Part shown: piece by piece, positions 51,480 through 61,998 of the stretch
Layout of the letters: each line of letters opens with the position of its first letter
How positions within the stretch are numbered: position 1 is the first letter of the stretch
Source of the DNA: Molanna angustata
Taxonomy: Eukaryota > Arthropoda > Insecta > Trichoptera > Molannidae
DNA length: 64,000 bases
Assembly: GCA_963576475.1 (NCBI GenBank)
Contig: OY754977.1
Coordinates: 15,734,943-15,798,942 of the forward strand
Reading direction: 5' to 3'
Translations under genes and position numbers: made by a program
The notes under the pieces: model-generated
Seen by the model: only the letters and a program-made list of their open reading frames with translations
The model's database searches: none
Told to the model about the DNA's origin: nothing

Positions 51480-53690
51480 TAAGTAAATTTATAAAATGAA
51501 CTTGTACACAACTTTATTGATTTAGGATTAGTATTAAAAGTAGATTAAAAACATGTGATATCCTATTTCTTCACTTGAACACAGAAATGGAGAGTAAAAA
51601 CCTAGCTAGAAATAAACATCATGTATGTATCATACAAAAAATAATTTTTTTTTTGACGGAATGTACATACGAAAAAAATGATCTAGGATAATCATTCGTG
51701 AATTTTTTTCACTCATTACGCTAGGTTTTCTGATAAGATGGGTCAACTTTATGTACGTATGCGGGTCTATTTTACGAGACTTAGTAAATAACTGGAAATT
51801 CCATAAACATATTTATTACTTATATCGGATATATTCAGGGTTACAGTCACTCAATCTGTGTGGACAAACCTTTTTTATAGTTTCAATGTTACGTGCATCA
51901 CATTTCCACTCCCCCAAAAAAGGTTTTTTATATTTATCTGGTGAACAAATTTCGTCAAACAGCTAAATTTAGAAAAAAAAATACTATTGTTCTTTCTCTA
52001 TGAATAACTAAACTTATCAAAACTCCTTAACAAACATTAGAATGTAAAGCAGTAGGTATATCACTATTTTCTAGCAAAATACATATATTTAATATTTTTT
52101 AAGTTCAGCAACCCACCTAAATAGAGGGTGATGGGTGCCATTTTAGTGTAAGAAACAATCAAATTATTATGTATAGTCGAATAATTATTTTTTTCTTGCT
52201 GGTTTAATATATACAAATTTATTTGATTTGAGATAAGATATTTAGAAATCTGGCAAAAAAAGGGGGCGACTGCTGCCAATGTTCCTATTTTTCAATTTTA
52301 TATACCATCATTATTTCTAATCAAATCGTTTTGAAAAAATAATTTAGATTTGCACGTAAACCAACGAAGCAATAAGACACAAATTTGCGTTCTGCGCATC
52401 CGGAAGCTCGTTCAAGATGTTCGGCGAAAATTATATCTACTGTACGCTATTTTGATTTTCTTGCTTCGAATATTTCTCTTTTTTATTATACATCTCTGTT
52501 GAGATGATAAAACCTAAAGCTTAATATTTTGAGGTATATCATTGGTTTAAAATAATTCTGGTTTTATAAAAATAACGATAAATTGATCAATAATATTTTT
52601 GCTGTCACAATATATTTAAAATTATTTGTTTCTGCTGCCAACGTACCTATTTTTCAATTTAATATACCATCATTATTACATATCAAATTGTTTTGAAAAT
52701 ATAAATAACTTAAATAGTTTATGTACCATAACTTTTTGATAATGTTCTATATAAATTCTTGTAGAAAAATATTTGCATACCCCGATTTTCAACGTTTATC
52801 TTATATTTTTAATAAACTATAAGGCATAGAGAAATATATTTTTTTTAAATTGGAGGGATTTTGAATTTCATTTGAACATTCAAAAAGGGGAATATAGAAA
52901 CATACATACTTAGAAATAATAGCAAGTTTTTAATTCATATACGATAAAAATCAAAAAGACTTTAAATGTACTTTTATTTGGTATACGAATTTTCATTTGT
53001 TTTACGTTAAAATCTATATTTGTTTATGTTTCACTGTTGGATTTTTCAACTAATAAAAATCACAAATTATGGCTGATACTGATTCATGTTAATTATCCTA
53101 AAAGTGGTTCCAAAATAAAACTATGCGTGTATCACCAAGTCTATACGTGAATGCAATATCAAAATATTCCCATAAGTGATTCTTATTCGACTTTATTACT
53201 GTGCCTCCAGTAATAAAAGAAATTCTAAAAAAAAATTAAAGGGCGAAGAAAAATGAATGCCTTGTAATCTTTCCCTATCGTGAGTTTTCCCTAATTCTGC
53301 AATTTTTATTCTCAAGCCAACATGACGTGACTCCAAATTACCCTCACGAAACTCACACCCATACACCAGATGAAAAATTTACCTAAAACGACAATTCACC
53401 ATACTATCTTATCATTTACACCAGGAAAAGTGAACATTTCACTTCATCATTGGTGTTTATTTTCTTATCATTTATTTACTGTTGCTGTTTATTTTTCTTT
53501 CAGGAAACATCTCTCGATTGAATAAATTGTTAGCACAAATAATTTATTGATTAAAATAAAAAAGAAGAGACAAAAGACAGTACATCATTAAGAAATATAC
53601 AATAGTGGAAAACAATTCCGTAAAATAATTAAACCTCGAGTTTCAAAAATACAGTTTGATATTCGAGTAAAGATGGAAAAATTCGTATAC
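51480..53690. other. AT-rich spacer with one short direct repeat, no gene seen
   Basis: A segment of about 70 bases, CTGCTGCCAA.GT.CCTATTTTTCAATTT and onward, occurs at 52268-52340 and again at 52626-52702. Otherwise nothing recognised. Confidence 0.55.
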
Positions 53691-53699
53691 CTATCTAAA

Positions 53700-53826
53700 A
53701 CAAACTCTTGAGATTTGAAAGAAGACGCGCGGGTCCTTATTGAGAGCGGAGAAATCTCCACGAGGATACGCCGTCCTACCGCTCTGTATCCCGCAGACGC
53801 TCTCACCTGGGCCGCAGGCTTCATGT
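53700..53826 (-). pseudogene. Possible LINE (jockey/R1-type) reverse-transcriptase fragment
   Basis: Locally GC-rich. The minus-strand VRASAGYRAVGRRILVEISPLSI resembles the R..SAYRTVS..A..VI.G..PI segment following the polymerase of jockey- and R1-like LINEs. Short and weak. Confidence 0.35.
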
Positions 53827-53830
53827 CATG

Positions 53831-54895
53831 GCTTGCTTGGGATTCTTAACATACTTTATTTATATTTTGAATTTATGGAATAACAGAGAAAACACAGTGT
53901 TGAATTACATATTAAAATCGATGGACGATGAATTATTACAAAGCATAAATAAATACAAGACAAAACAAAAAGTGTAGGTACCTACCATAGGTTTTCAACC
54001 TATGTGGGTAATTCTGTTATAGACCTGCGAAGAAGAGCGAAGGCTGGGACAAAACAAAGGTCTCTGGAGGCGCATTAAATGTAAAAAAGTGAACACGATG
54101 AGACAAAGAAGTTGATAACTTATGTAATCTACATATAAAAAGTATACATAAAGGTTAGGTAATAAAAGGATGAAAGCTGAAATCATTTAAGGAGATCTAT
54201 ATGCAGATAAGAAAGATCTAGCAGACATAACGATTGCAATAATAAACGAAAATAAGAAAAGCTTCCCATCTTTTTAACGGATAAGCAAATGTAAGATGAA
54301 ATTGTATAAATATTCAAAGAGGACATTACAGAAACGAATATTATTTCCTTTGTGGATCCATTGTGGAGTTGGAAAATACAAAAAGGGATTCTAGAAAGTA
54401 CCAACGTTGATCAAATTTAGTGTGACAAACAGTCGACGCATTTTATTCGGTAAACTGGTGTCATATTATGTGATATTCACGTTTCATATTATTTTACAGG
54501 AAACTCTAAATTTGCCGTCTACGCTGCGCCCTCAATTGTACCTCATTTCGAGAAAGGGAGATGTTGCAGTATTTGACCATTTTCCAATCATTCTGGGTAA
54601 AAAAAATTCAATGCACCATCGAACGGTTATAGTATAGAGAGCGAAAATCTATATTGATCACCAAATGAAAACCAAAAAAAGAAAAAACATGATCACAGAA
54701 ATATAATCACAAAAAAAAAAATAAAGACAAATATTTCTAAAATTTCTTGACATATTAAATTTGTAATAGATTTTTCACTAGCACACATTAAATAACTCAA
54801 TTAATAAATTTAAATTTAGTTTACAGTCAAACAATGTTTAGAAATGTATTAATATACATTAAAATATTACTGTTAAAATATTATGATATAAAACA
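53831..54895. other. AT-rich spacer, no gene seen
   Basis: No recognisable feature. Confidence 0.4.
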
Positions 54896-54905
54896 GTAAA
54901 ATATT

Positions 54906-55071
54906 ACCTACTGTTGCATTTAACCTGATATATTCACTGCTAGCAATAACTACTAAAAAAACTACTGTTGCATTTAACCTGATATATTCACTGCTAGCAA
55001 TAACTACTAAAAAAACTACTGTTGCATTTAACCTGATATATTCACTGCTAGCGATAACTACTAAAAAAACT
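54906..55071. repeat. 54-bp tandem repeat, three copies
   Basis: The unit contains CTGTTGCATTTAACCTGATA and GCTAGCAATAACTACTAAAA; copies at 54911, 54965 and 55019, nearly identical. Because 54 is a multiple of three, the minus-strand frame repeats an 18-residue peptide, an artefact. A related phrase (TTGTTGCATCTAACCGAATA) is at 59480. Confidence 0.9.
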
Positions 55072-55500
55072 CTATAGATGCATAGCGGGGTGAATTTTTT
55101 AATTTTAGTAGCTATTTTTTTATTTTTTTTTATTTTAATATCATAGTAGCACGTTTTATCCTTTTCCCATCCTTTTTCCTTTTTTATTTTCCTCTTCCTT
55201 TTATCGTCACCGGCAAACATGCAATAATTTTGAAATGTCATTTTAATTTATACTGATAGTATTTTTATTTATTAATATTTTTTTTTATTTATTCTTACTT
55301 ATTTAGCGTTGTAATGTGTGTGCTTTTATATTATGATTGTCATCTGTCGACAAATGTAATTGGTCTGTTTTTTATTTATTTTATATTGTATTCCTTTTGT
55401 ATATTTTATAAGACTGTATTTGTCCCTTAAATTAATAACCTTATAAAAATCAAATTTTATTTGATGATGATGATTGCAGGTTCATTCAAACTTCTACAGT

Positions 55501-55739
55501 AAGAATTCATAAAATTGAGTAAACAAACAAGAATTCATAAAATTGAGTAAAAAAACAAGAATTCATAAAATTGAGTAAAAAAACAAGAATTCATAAAATT
55601 GAGTAAAAAATCAAGAATTCATAAAATTCAGTAAAAAAGCAAGAATTCATTGAATTGAGTAAAAAAGCAAGAATTTATAAATTGAGTAAAAAAGCAAGAA
55701 TTCATAAAATTGAGTAAAAAAGCAAGAATTCATAAAATT
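55501..55739. repeat. 28-bp tandem repeat, about nine copies
   Basis: Unit AAGAATTCATAAAATTGAG followed by TAAAAAAAC-type sequence. The last copies vary by small indels. Confidence 0.92.
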
Positions 55740-57425
55740 GGTGAACGTTGGGTAAGCGCTTAAAGAGATCACGTAAACCAGCCGATGATGGCAGTTCGTA
55801 AGTTGTAGTTGCACGATTCCTAGGTTTTCCTACATATATATATTCCAACATCGTCTCTATTGTGATTTGCAAAAGTTTGTCAAAAAAAAACAATCCATAG
55901 TTAATCAATAAAGGGCACATTCATTGTAAATATGTAATCTATTTTATTTTCAATATCAAATATTCTTCAGATTTTTCCGTATTTAAGCTAGTAAATACCA
56001 AAAAATAACTGATGATTGATTTCTATAAGATAAAATTTGAGAATTTTATCAATACACGCAAGTTGTAAAAATAATTTAATTATTCCTGAATATTCTTCTC
56101 CACTCAGTTTGAAACTTTTTGATCATACACTTTGCCAAAAATGTTGTTAAAAGGTACGATGACCTTTTTACGAAAGGACTGACTCAATGAGTGTATATTT
56201 GATGAATCTGGTCGACTAACTAAGCTCAGCATGACCTGATTCTTCGAGGATAAGACCTTCTTGGCTTTGAAGGTCAACAGTAAAACTGATGGCATCAGTT
56301 TATGGTTCATTTAACCCGTTCGCTTCACAGAGAAAAAATCCTTCCCGCAAAACTTCACTACAACGAAGAGATTTGGAAAGGAAAACAAATTTATAGTGAC
56401 TCAGGAAAGGCGAGGCTATTCATACAGGACTATAAATAATGGTTATGTTTAACTGGGATTGTTTAAAAGCAGCCTTATATTATTTTTCTTATTTAACTGG
56501 CTTCTTTATGTCCTCGAATGCCCTGGGAAAAGGTGAGATAAACCATACAGAAGGCTTTGTTTACCTCGGATTCTTTCATTTCAGACATTACTCTTTTCTG
56601 AATAAAAAGGCGTTTAATATATATTAATATATTTTTTTCGTTTCAACTAGAATTGGCGGAATGTAAAAGAAGGTATGACATTGACATATTTCATAAGCAG
56701 ATTTGATGATGTCATATGCCTATTATTTATAATTTTTTTTATATAATTTGCTAGAACCAAGGTGTCAGAGGATGTAGAATAATTAACTTTATTTACACCA
56801 CGAATGAGGTATGTGGTCTTCATCATGATGGATGACAAATAAGAACTGAGAGAGAAACAGTCGAATACGATAACTCATTCGTAGTTAAAAACAAAGTTCA
56901 TTTTGAAAATATCCGTATAAGTACTTTTCCAAAATATACTTTAGAAATTCAGACAACCGTGAACGATAGATTTGTCAAAAATGACATATAGACCACATTA
57001 CATATTCGGACTTATTTAACATTAAGAAAATATGTTTTTTTTCATGACCCCTTTCACAATAGATATAATAAAAAAATATCTACAGTCTGTCTTTTATTGT
57101 GATACAAATTTTCAAGAAGAAATGTAAATTTCTTTGTAAACAGTTTTCATTTCGACATGTTGCTATTTTTCTTATAAAGGAATTCGAGATGGTGTATTGA
57201 AACAGTTTCATAGCTTATATAACTCAACTTTCTGCTAAAATCATCAAATCAAGGGTGACTGAATACAAAAGATACAGAATAAAAATTAATCTAAAAAAAA
57301 CATGAATGCAAAATATCTTAACAACATAACCGTAATAAACAAATAAAACCAATAATGATAAATATATTCAATTTACACACACATTGGTACAGGTAGGTAA
57401 ACAAACCAAAAATGAAAAAAATATT
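55740..57425. other. AT-rich spacer, no gene seen
   Basis: No recognisable feature. Confidence 0.45.
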
Positions 57426-57429
57426 TCTG

Positions 57430-57590
57430 GGGCAGTTCAGGACATCTGTGCGAGAGCACTGTCACCTCATTTATAAGGATTGTTGCTTTCATTGTTTATA
57501 AATAAACCAATTTCTCAATCGATGGCGTTACAAAAAGGTTTCTTCGTTACTTCATAGATGGCAATAGTAAAAATGTCTTATTTTCAGGTG
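57430..57590 (-). repeat. Dispersed repeat, copy 2 (inverted partner of 35630-35780)
   Basis: Reverse complement shares at least four phrases of 13-20 bases in order with 35630-35780. Confidence 0.75.
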
Positions 57591-58210
57591 ATAAGTTACC
57601 TACTCATTATTCAAATATATAGAACTTTCAAAATGCATTGAAAAGGGAAATAAATAAGAAGGCATGATTGGTGAACGTTGCGCAAGCAAAAAAAAAACCA
57701 CTTTGACTCCCGACAGGGAAAAAAATCCAATTTTATTACAAAAATCACCAATCATTAGAATCCAATCAATTGATAAGTACAATTTCCTGTTTTTAAACAC
57801 ATTTAGGGTTTGGTCAATTAATTGTTGTAAATTTAACTACAGTCTCCATCAAACATTGATCAATCAAAAACTGCCATTACCAGCCCTACCACAAAATAAA
57901 ATTGAACCGTCTTGATAATGTCTTACTTTTTTTAATTTTATTTATATTGCAACACATATATAAAAACGACAATCACAAGATACAGAAAAAGTAACACAGT
58001 AAAACGAGTGGGTTGTTGTCAACGCTATACTCCTCACTACCAAGTGACTACAAAGTATTCAAATTTTGTATGGAAAATTTTCAGCATTTTCATGAAATGA
58101 GTTTGTTAAATTATTTTTGATTTAAATATTTTATTATGAAAACATGATAATTGTTCGGTAAAGATGGCAACACTCCCAACCTTTTCCTCTCCTTAAATAT
58201 TGTTACCTAC
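57591..58210. other. AT-rich spacer, no gene seen
   Basis: No recognisable feature. Immediately upstream of the possible first exon. Confidence 0.4.
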
Positions 58211-58214
58211 ATAG

Positions 58215-58498
58215 GACAGTCAGCTGTGCGATACAGCAGTGTAAACATCGTTCGTCAACTTGTCGTGTACGTCACACAGTTGTAGTAAAATTTAGTTCGA
58301 TACATATACGATTGAAGTATACATATTTTGTGAATTTGTGTCAACTAAAAAATTAAGCGCCGCCGTGCGCCCCCCTTCAAATTACCCAATCCGTGATTGG
58401 AAGTGGTCTCGTTCACCAATAGTGAGTGTTGTGATACCAGAAGTTAGTGAGTGCCTTCCGTGAAGAAACTCCAGAAGAAGGTAGAAATTCGCCACCAG
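58215..58498 (+). other. Possible non-coding first exon of a host gene
   Basis: The region is less AT-rich than its surroundings and largely free of the repeats seen elsewhere. ACAGTCAGCTGTGC near 58214 could be an initiator, CGTTCGTC lies about 35 bases further on, and the segment ends CCACCAG|GTAGGTGC at 58498, a good splice-donor match. It is 284 bases with no long ORF, the look of an insect 5' untranslated exon. This is inference from composition and signals only; no downstream exon is visible before the LINE. Confidence 0.25.
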
Positions 58499-58800
58499 GT
58501 AGGTGCAATATTCCCTTCGCTCTGTATCCAACAATAATTCTTCAATGCCATTTTATAAAAGTGACGTGCCTTTTAGGAATTTGAAAATAAAATCATCAAA
58601 TTTTAAGTTTCCTGAGCTTGAGGTCACTTTTAAATATTTGTCAATTAAAAAATTGAGATGTAGGTAGGTACTTATCAGATATCCTTCAAAATCTAATGTG
58701 GTCTAACAGAGTATTAGATATACAAATTTGCAAAATTTCTGAAGAATCGAATGAGTACTTTATGATAATCGAATGAGTACTATAATCCCGACCTATATAG
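58499..58800. other. Spacer, no gene seen
   Basis: No recognisable feature; it would be first-intron sequence if the exon is real. Confidence 0.35.
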
Positions 58801-59022
58801 GCCGACCTCCGTGGCACAGTTGGTAAGCCGTTCGGTTTCTGTGCGGGCGTCCTGGGTTCGATTCCCAGCAGAGGAGAAATTTATTTAAATTTATTTCTCA
58901 CGCAAATATTGCTTCTCTGGGCTGGAAACACTGGTTAGTTGGAAGAAATTGCCATACGGCAATAAACTCGCCACTTGCGCAGGGTGCAAGGAAGTGTTTA
59001 TTATTATTTTTATTATTTATAA
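58801..59022 (+). repeat. tRNA-derived SINE, copy 3 (plus strand)
   Basis: Full length: A box TGGCACAGTTGG (58812-58823), B box GGTTCGATTCC (58855-58865), body, TTGCCATACGGCAA hairpin (58950-58963) and a TTA-repeat tail. It differs from the other two copies by scattered substitutions. Used as the family reference in this window. Confidence 0.9.
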
Positions 59023-59810
59023 TCTATAAAGTAAAATAAACACTCCGTGCATAGTACACAGCACCAGTAGCGTCTAGTCCCAGCTCTTCTTTTCAGCATT
59101 CTTAGGTTAGGTTTAAGTTTGTTTATAATAATAATAGCGACTCGCGTGAGCGAGTTGCTTTATAAATTGAATTATAAATTATAATAAATTAAATTTACAT
59201 ATAATTTTTATTTTTTCGCATTTAATATAAAATTTCACAGCTCAATTGACTTAATACTACGAGATCTCAACCAATCAGAGAGCCAACCGGAAACAGAATG
59301 CGGAATGGTAAATGCGGATTGTAGACGCTAGTCACAGCACCAACACCCACACTTACGTAATATAATGTTTTTTTTTAAATTTTTATTTAGTTCACAGTTC
59401 AATCATGTTTAGACATGTATATTATTATGATTTTGAATGTTTGTACAGTGAAAATATGTAAACACATTAAAATATTATTGTTGCATCTAACCGAATAAAA
59501 TTAAAATTTTACTAACGCTCAGCCGGAAACGTCTAGCTTTGTTTACTTTGTTTGAAAAAAAAAAAATTTTTTTTATCAAAACATCAAGTAGATCTAGCCG
59601 AAAACAGTTGCATTGTTACCGGGAAAAAACAAATTATGAGTGGTTCAGAGCTCGAACTAGTCGGAAAGTAAGTTAAAAATCAATTGCACAATTCCATGAC
59701 AGACAGACAAGTGAAGTTAAAGAAATGGGAGTAAAAAAACGTGGAATCTAAATCTATAATAATTTGATAATTCATAAATACGTCATTTCTCTTAAGAACA
59801 TAATAAGTTT
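59023..59810. other. AT-rich spacer, no gene seen
   Basis: It contains a phrase related to the 54-bp repeat flank (near 59390-59500) and the GCGACTCGCGTGAGCGAGTTGC palindrome near 59129. No gene recognised. Confidence 0.4.
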
Positions 59811-59815
59811 TTTTA

Positions 59816-60620
59816 CTCTCCACACTATGGAATAGTGGAGAGTATAAAACATTATATTCACAATTTTGAAGCGTATTTTTTTACATCAATTTCTCAACGG
59901 GTATCATGTAGAGAGTGCACACTGTGAGTTTCGTCGTGATGTGTTTGTATGTATGGCGTATGGCGTACGGATTATCTTTTTTGTGTCCTCTCTACAGCCC
60001 AAACTTTAAGTCCGATTGACTTCATATTGACATCATATGTGTAAAGTGCATAGACCTAGAACTGATTAGTTTTCCATAGATATCCGTCAATTCCTTCTCT
60101 ATGATTTCATCTGTCCAAATTTTCAAAATGCTATCACGGTCTGGAAAATCCAGGTATTTTTATACTGTTTGAAATTTTGATACAACAAAAATACACTCAT
60201 CAAAAATGTATTCAAGAATTGTCAAAATTTAAAGAAAAAAATCTGTGGTTTGCCATATCAATGTGAAATAAATTTCATATTTGTATGAAAAATGTATATA
60301 ACAGAAGTAAAATAGCTTCTGTAAGAGAAAATTGAGTGATCAACTTCATATAGATATTGTATGTGTCTCTATAGACAAGTGTAATGCTAGTAATGTAATT
60401 TTACTTAAAATTTCTCAACAGGTATCATGTAAAAAATACATACTATGAGTTTCGTGACAATGTTTTTGTGTGTATGGTGTATTGTGAAATCTTTTTTCTC
60501 TGGGAATCTTATATTTGTTTAAGAATCTAATAGAAATGTACTTCATAAAAATACATTTAGAGATTGTCAACCTTTCAAGAAAAAAAATGAACGCTTACTA
60601 TGGTGTGGAGAGTTTAGTGT
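59816..60620. mobile_element. Candidate transposon with ACTCTCCACAC ends
   Basis: The left end ACTCTCCACAC is also part of a 9-bp-stem hairpin (59817-59845). The right end GTGTGGAGAGT lies at 60609-60619. Two internal direct repeats (TTTCTCAAC.GGTATCATGTA near 59890 and 60412) are seen. There is no transposase. The inverted ends are short, so this may be chance. Confidence 0.3.
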
Positions 60621-61173
60621 TGGCCACAACGCACTCGTTTTCTTTTATTTTAAATGGTGTGAGTGTAGTTACCTTCCTCAGTCATAAAGCCAAAGAAGAA
60701 GAAGCAGGTACTTTGTATATGAGTTTCAAAAAACCAAACGTTTCGAATCTCATAGTTTTGTACGATTTATAAAAGGATATATTTCCTTAGGCAGGATTGT
60801 GGGCAGCCTTTAAGATATATTTGAAGGATATTTTGAAGGAATCATACGCTGGAATTATATCCATCACACATGTTACCACAGATGTGGGTAAAATATTATA
60901 ATATATTATTATGTTCATCTAAATTTCATACTAACACTGAGCGTAAAATTCAAAATTCTTTCATGTATATCAGAAAATATACGGAATATTATTTCTCAAT
61001 TTTTACTCTAAGAGAGCTTGTAATTTTCCTTATCGAAAATTATTTTTTTTTTCTTTTGAATCCTTAATATGGTAAGATTTTTTTACCATTGCATTATTTC
61101 TTACTCAAGATGGAATATATTTATCATAATATTTTTAAGTTCAAAGCGCATTAGAATTAGCTTATAAATTATT
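60621..61173. other. AT-rich spacer left of the LINE, no gene seen
   Basis: No recognisable feature. Confidence 0.4.
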
Positions 61174-61998
61174 TTGTTTAAAATCAAAGCACAAAAAATG
61201 ATACCGTATTTTAATCAAGAAAAGATGAATGAGCTGTGTGAAATTGTTAATCAAAAAGAAATTGATGTGCTATGCCTGAGTGAGACTAAAAGAAAGGGGA
61301 CCGGAATGCATGAGAGGCATGATGGTATGATAGAATTATGGTCAGGCGTAAAAGAAGACGAGCATGCTTCAAAGGGTGTAGGTATGATACTAGCTAAACG
61401 AATGGTGGAATGCATGAAAGAATTTAAGTGTGAAAATCCCAGGCTGATGTGGATCAGACTCAAAGTAGGAATCTCGCCGGTGTTTCTCCTAACAGGGTAT
61501 GCACCTGTGAATTCAGACCAAGAGAGCGAAAAACAACAGTTCTGGGAAAGTGTGACAGAAGCATTGAATAAAAGGAAAGGAAATGAAAAGATTATTTTGG
61601 CAGGAGATCTGAATGGATGGGTTGGGGTACAAAGAAAAGACTTTGAATCTGCCCTCGGGCCTCACGGTGATAGCAGAGTGAACGATAATGGAAAAAGACT
61701 GCTGAATGTATGTGTGGAATGGGATCTTTTTGTGGCTAATACTATTTTTTGCCATAAAAAGATCCACCAGTATACGTGGGAAAGAGGCTGTGAAAGATCA
61801 ATTATAGATTTTGTATGTGTGGACTCCACTTTGAGGAAGGCAACGATGGACACTAGGGTATATAGGGGCGCAGAGCTGGAGACAGATCACTATTTGCTTG
61901 TTACTAAACTGCATCTGTTCATCGGCTGGCGCTCTAAAACAATCAAAAGTGCACCACCAATGCGCGTCAAAGTGGAAAATTACAAGAAGAGGAAGTAA
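61174..61998 (+). pseudogene. RTE-like LINE AP-type endonuclease, 5'-truncated and frameshifted
   Basis: Homology begins near 61215 (EKMNELCEIVNQKEIDVLCLSETKRKG, with the catalytic glutamate in the SET motif). It continues through LLTGYAPVN, ILAGDLNGWVG (catalytic D and N), VANTIFCHKKIHQYTWERG, SIIDFVCVD and ETDHYLLV (final D and H). The N-terminal strand with the first catalytic asparagine (the WNVR region) is missing, as expected of a truncated insertion. The frame starts at TTG at 61174; the first ATG is 61198. It ends at a stop at 61996 after VEN, where the sequence shifts by one base into the reverse-transcriptase frame. The enzyme would nick target DNA. Confidence 0.85.

Noticed and set aside
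54873..55241. 122-codon ORF with three VFLVVIASSEYIRLNATV repeats
   Set aside because: The 54-bp tandem repeat keeps the frame by its length; the rest is low-complexity lysine-rich sequence.
55501..55739. Regular 28-bp direct repeats resembling a CRISPR array
   Set aside because: The copies are contiguous with no unique spacers and the DNA is eukaryotic; an ordinary minisatellite.
58801..58870. A genuine tRNA gene
   Set aside because: A and B boxes are present but the same head recurs at 23559 and 46661 with an attached SINE body and no complete cloverleaf, so it is a SINE head.
59103..59120. Telomere-like TTAGG repeats
   Set aside because: Only two units (TTAGGTTAGG) are present, too short to mean anything.
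60739..60775. A further hammerhead-like CGAAAC site on the minus strand
   Set aside because: GAAACGTTT is present, but there is no CUGANGA core and no stem II.
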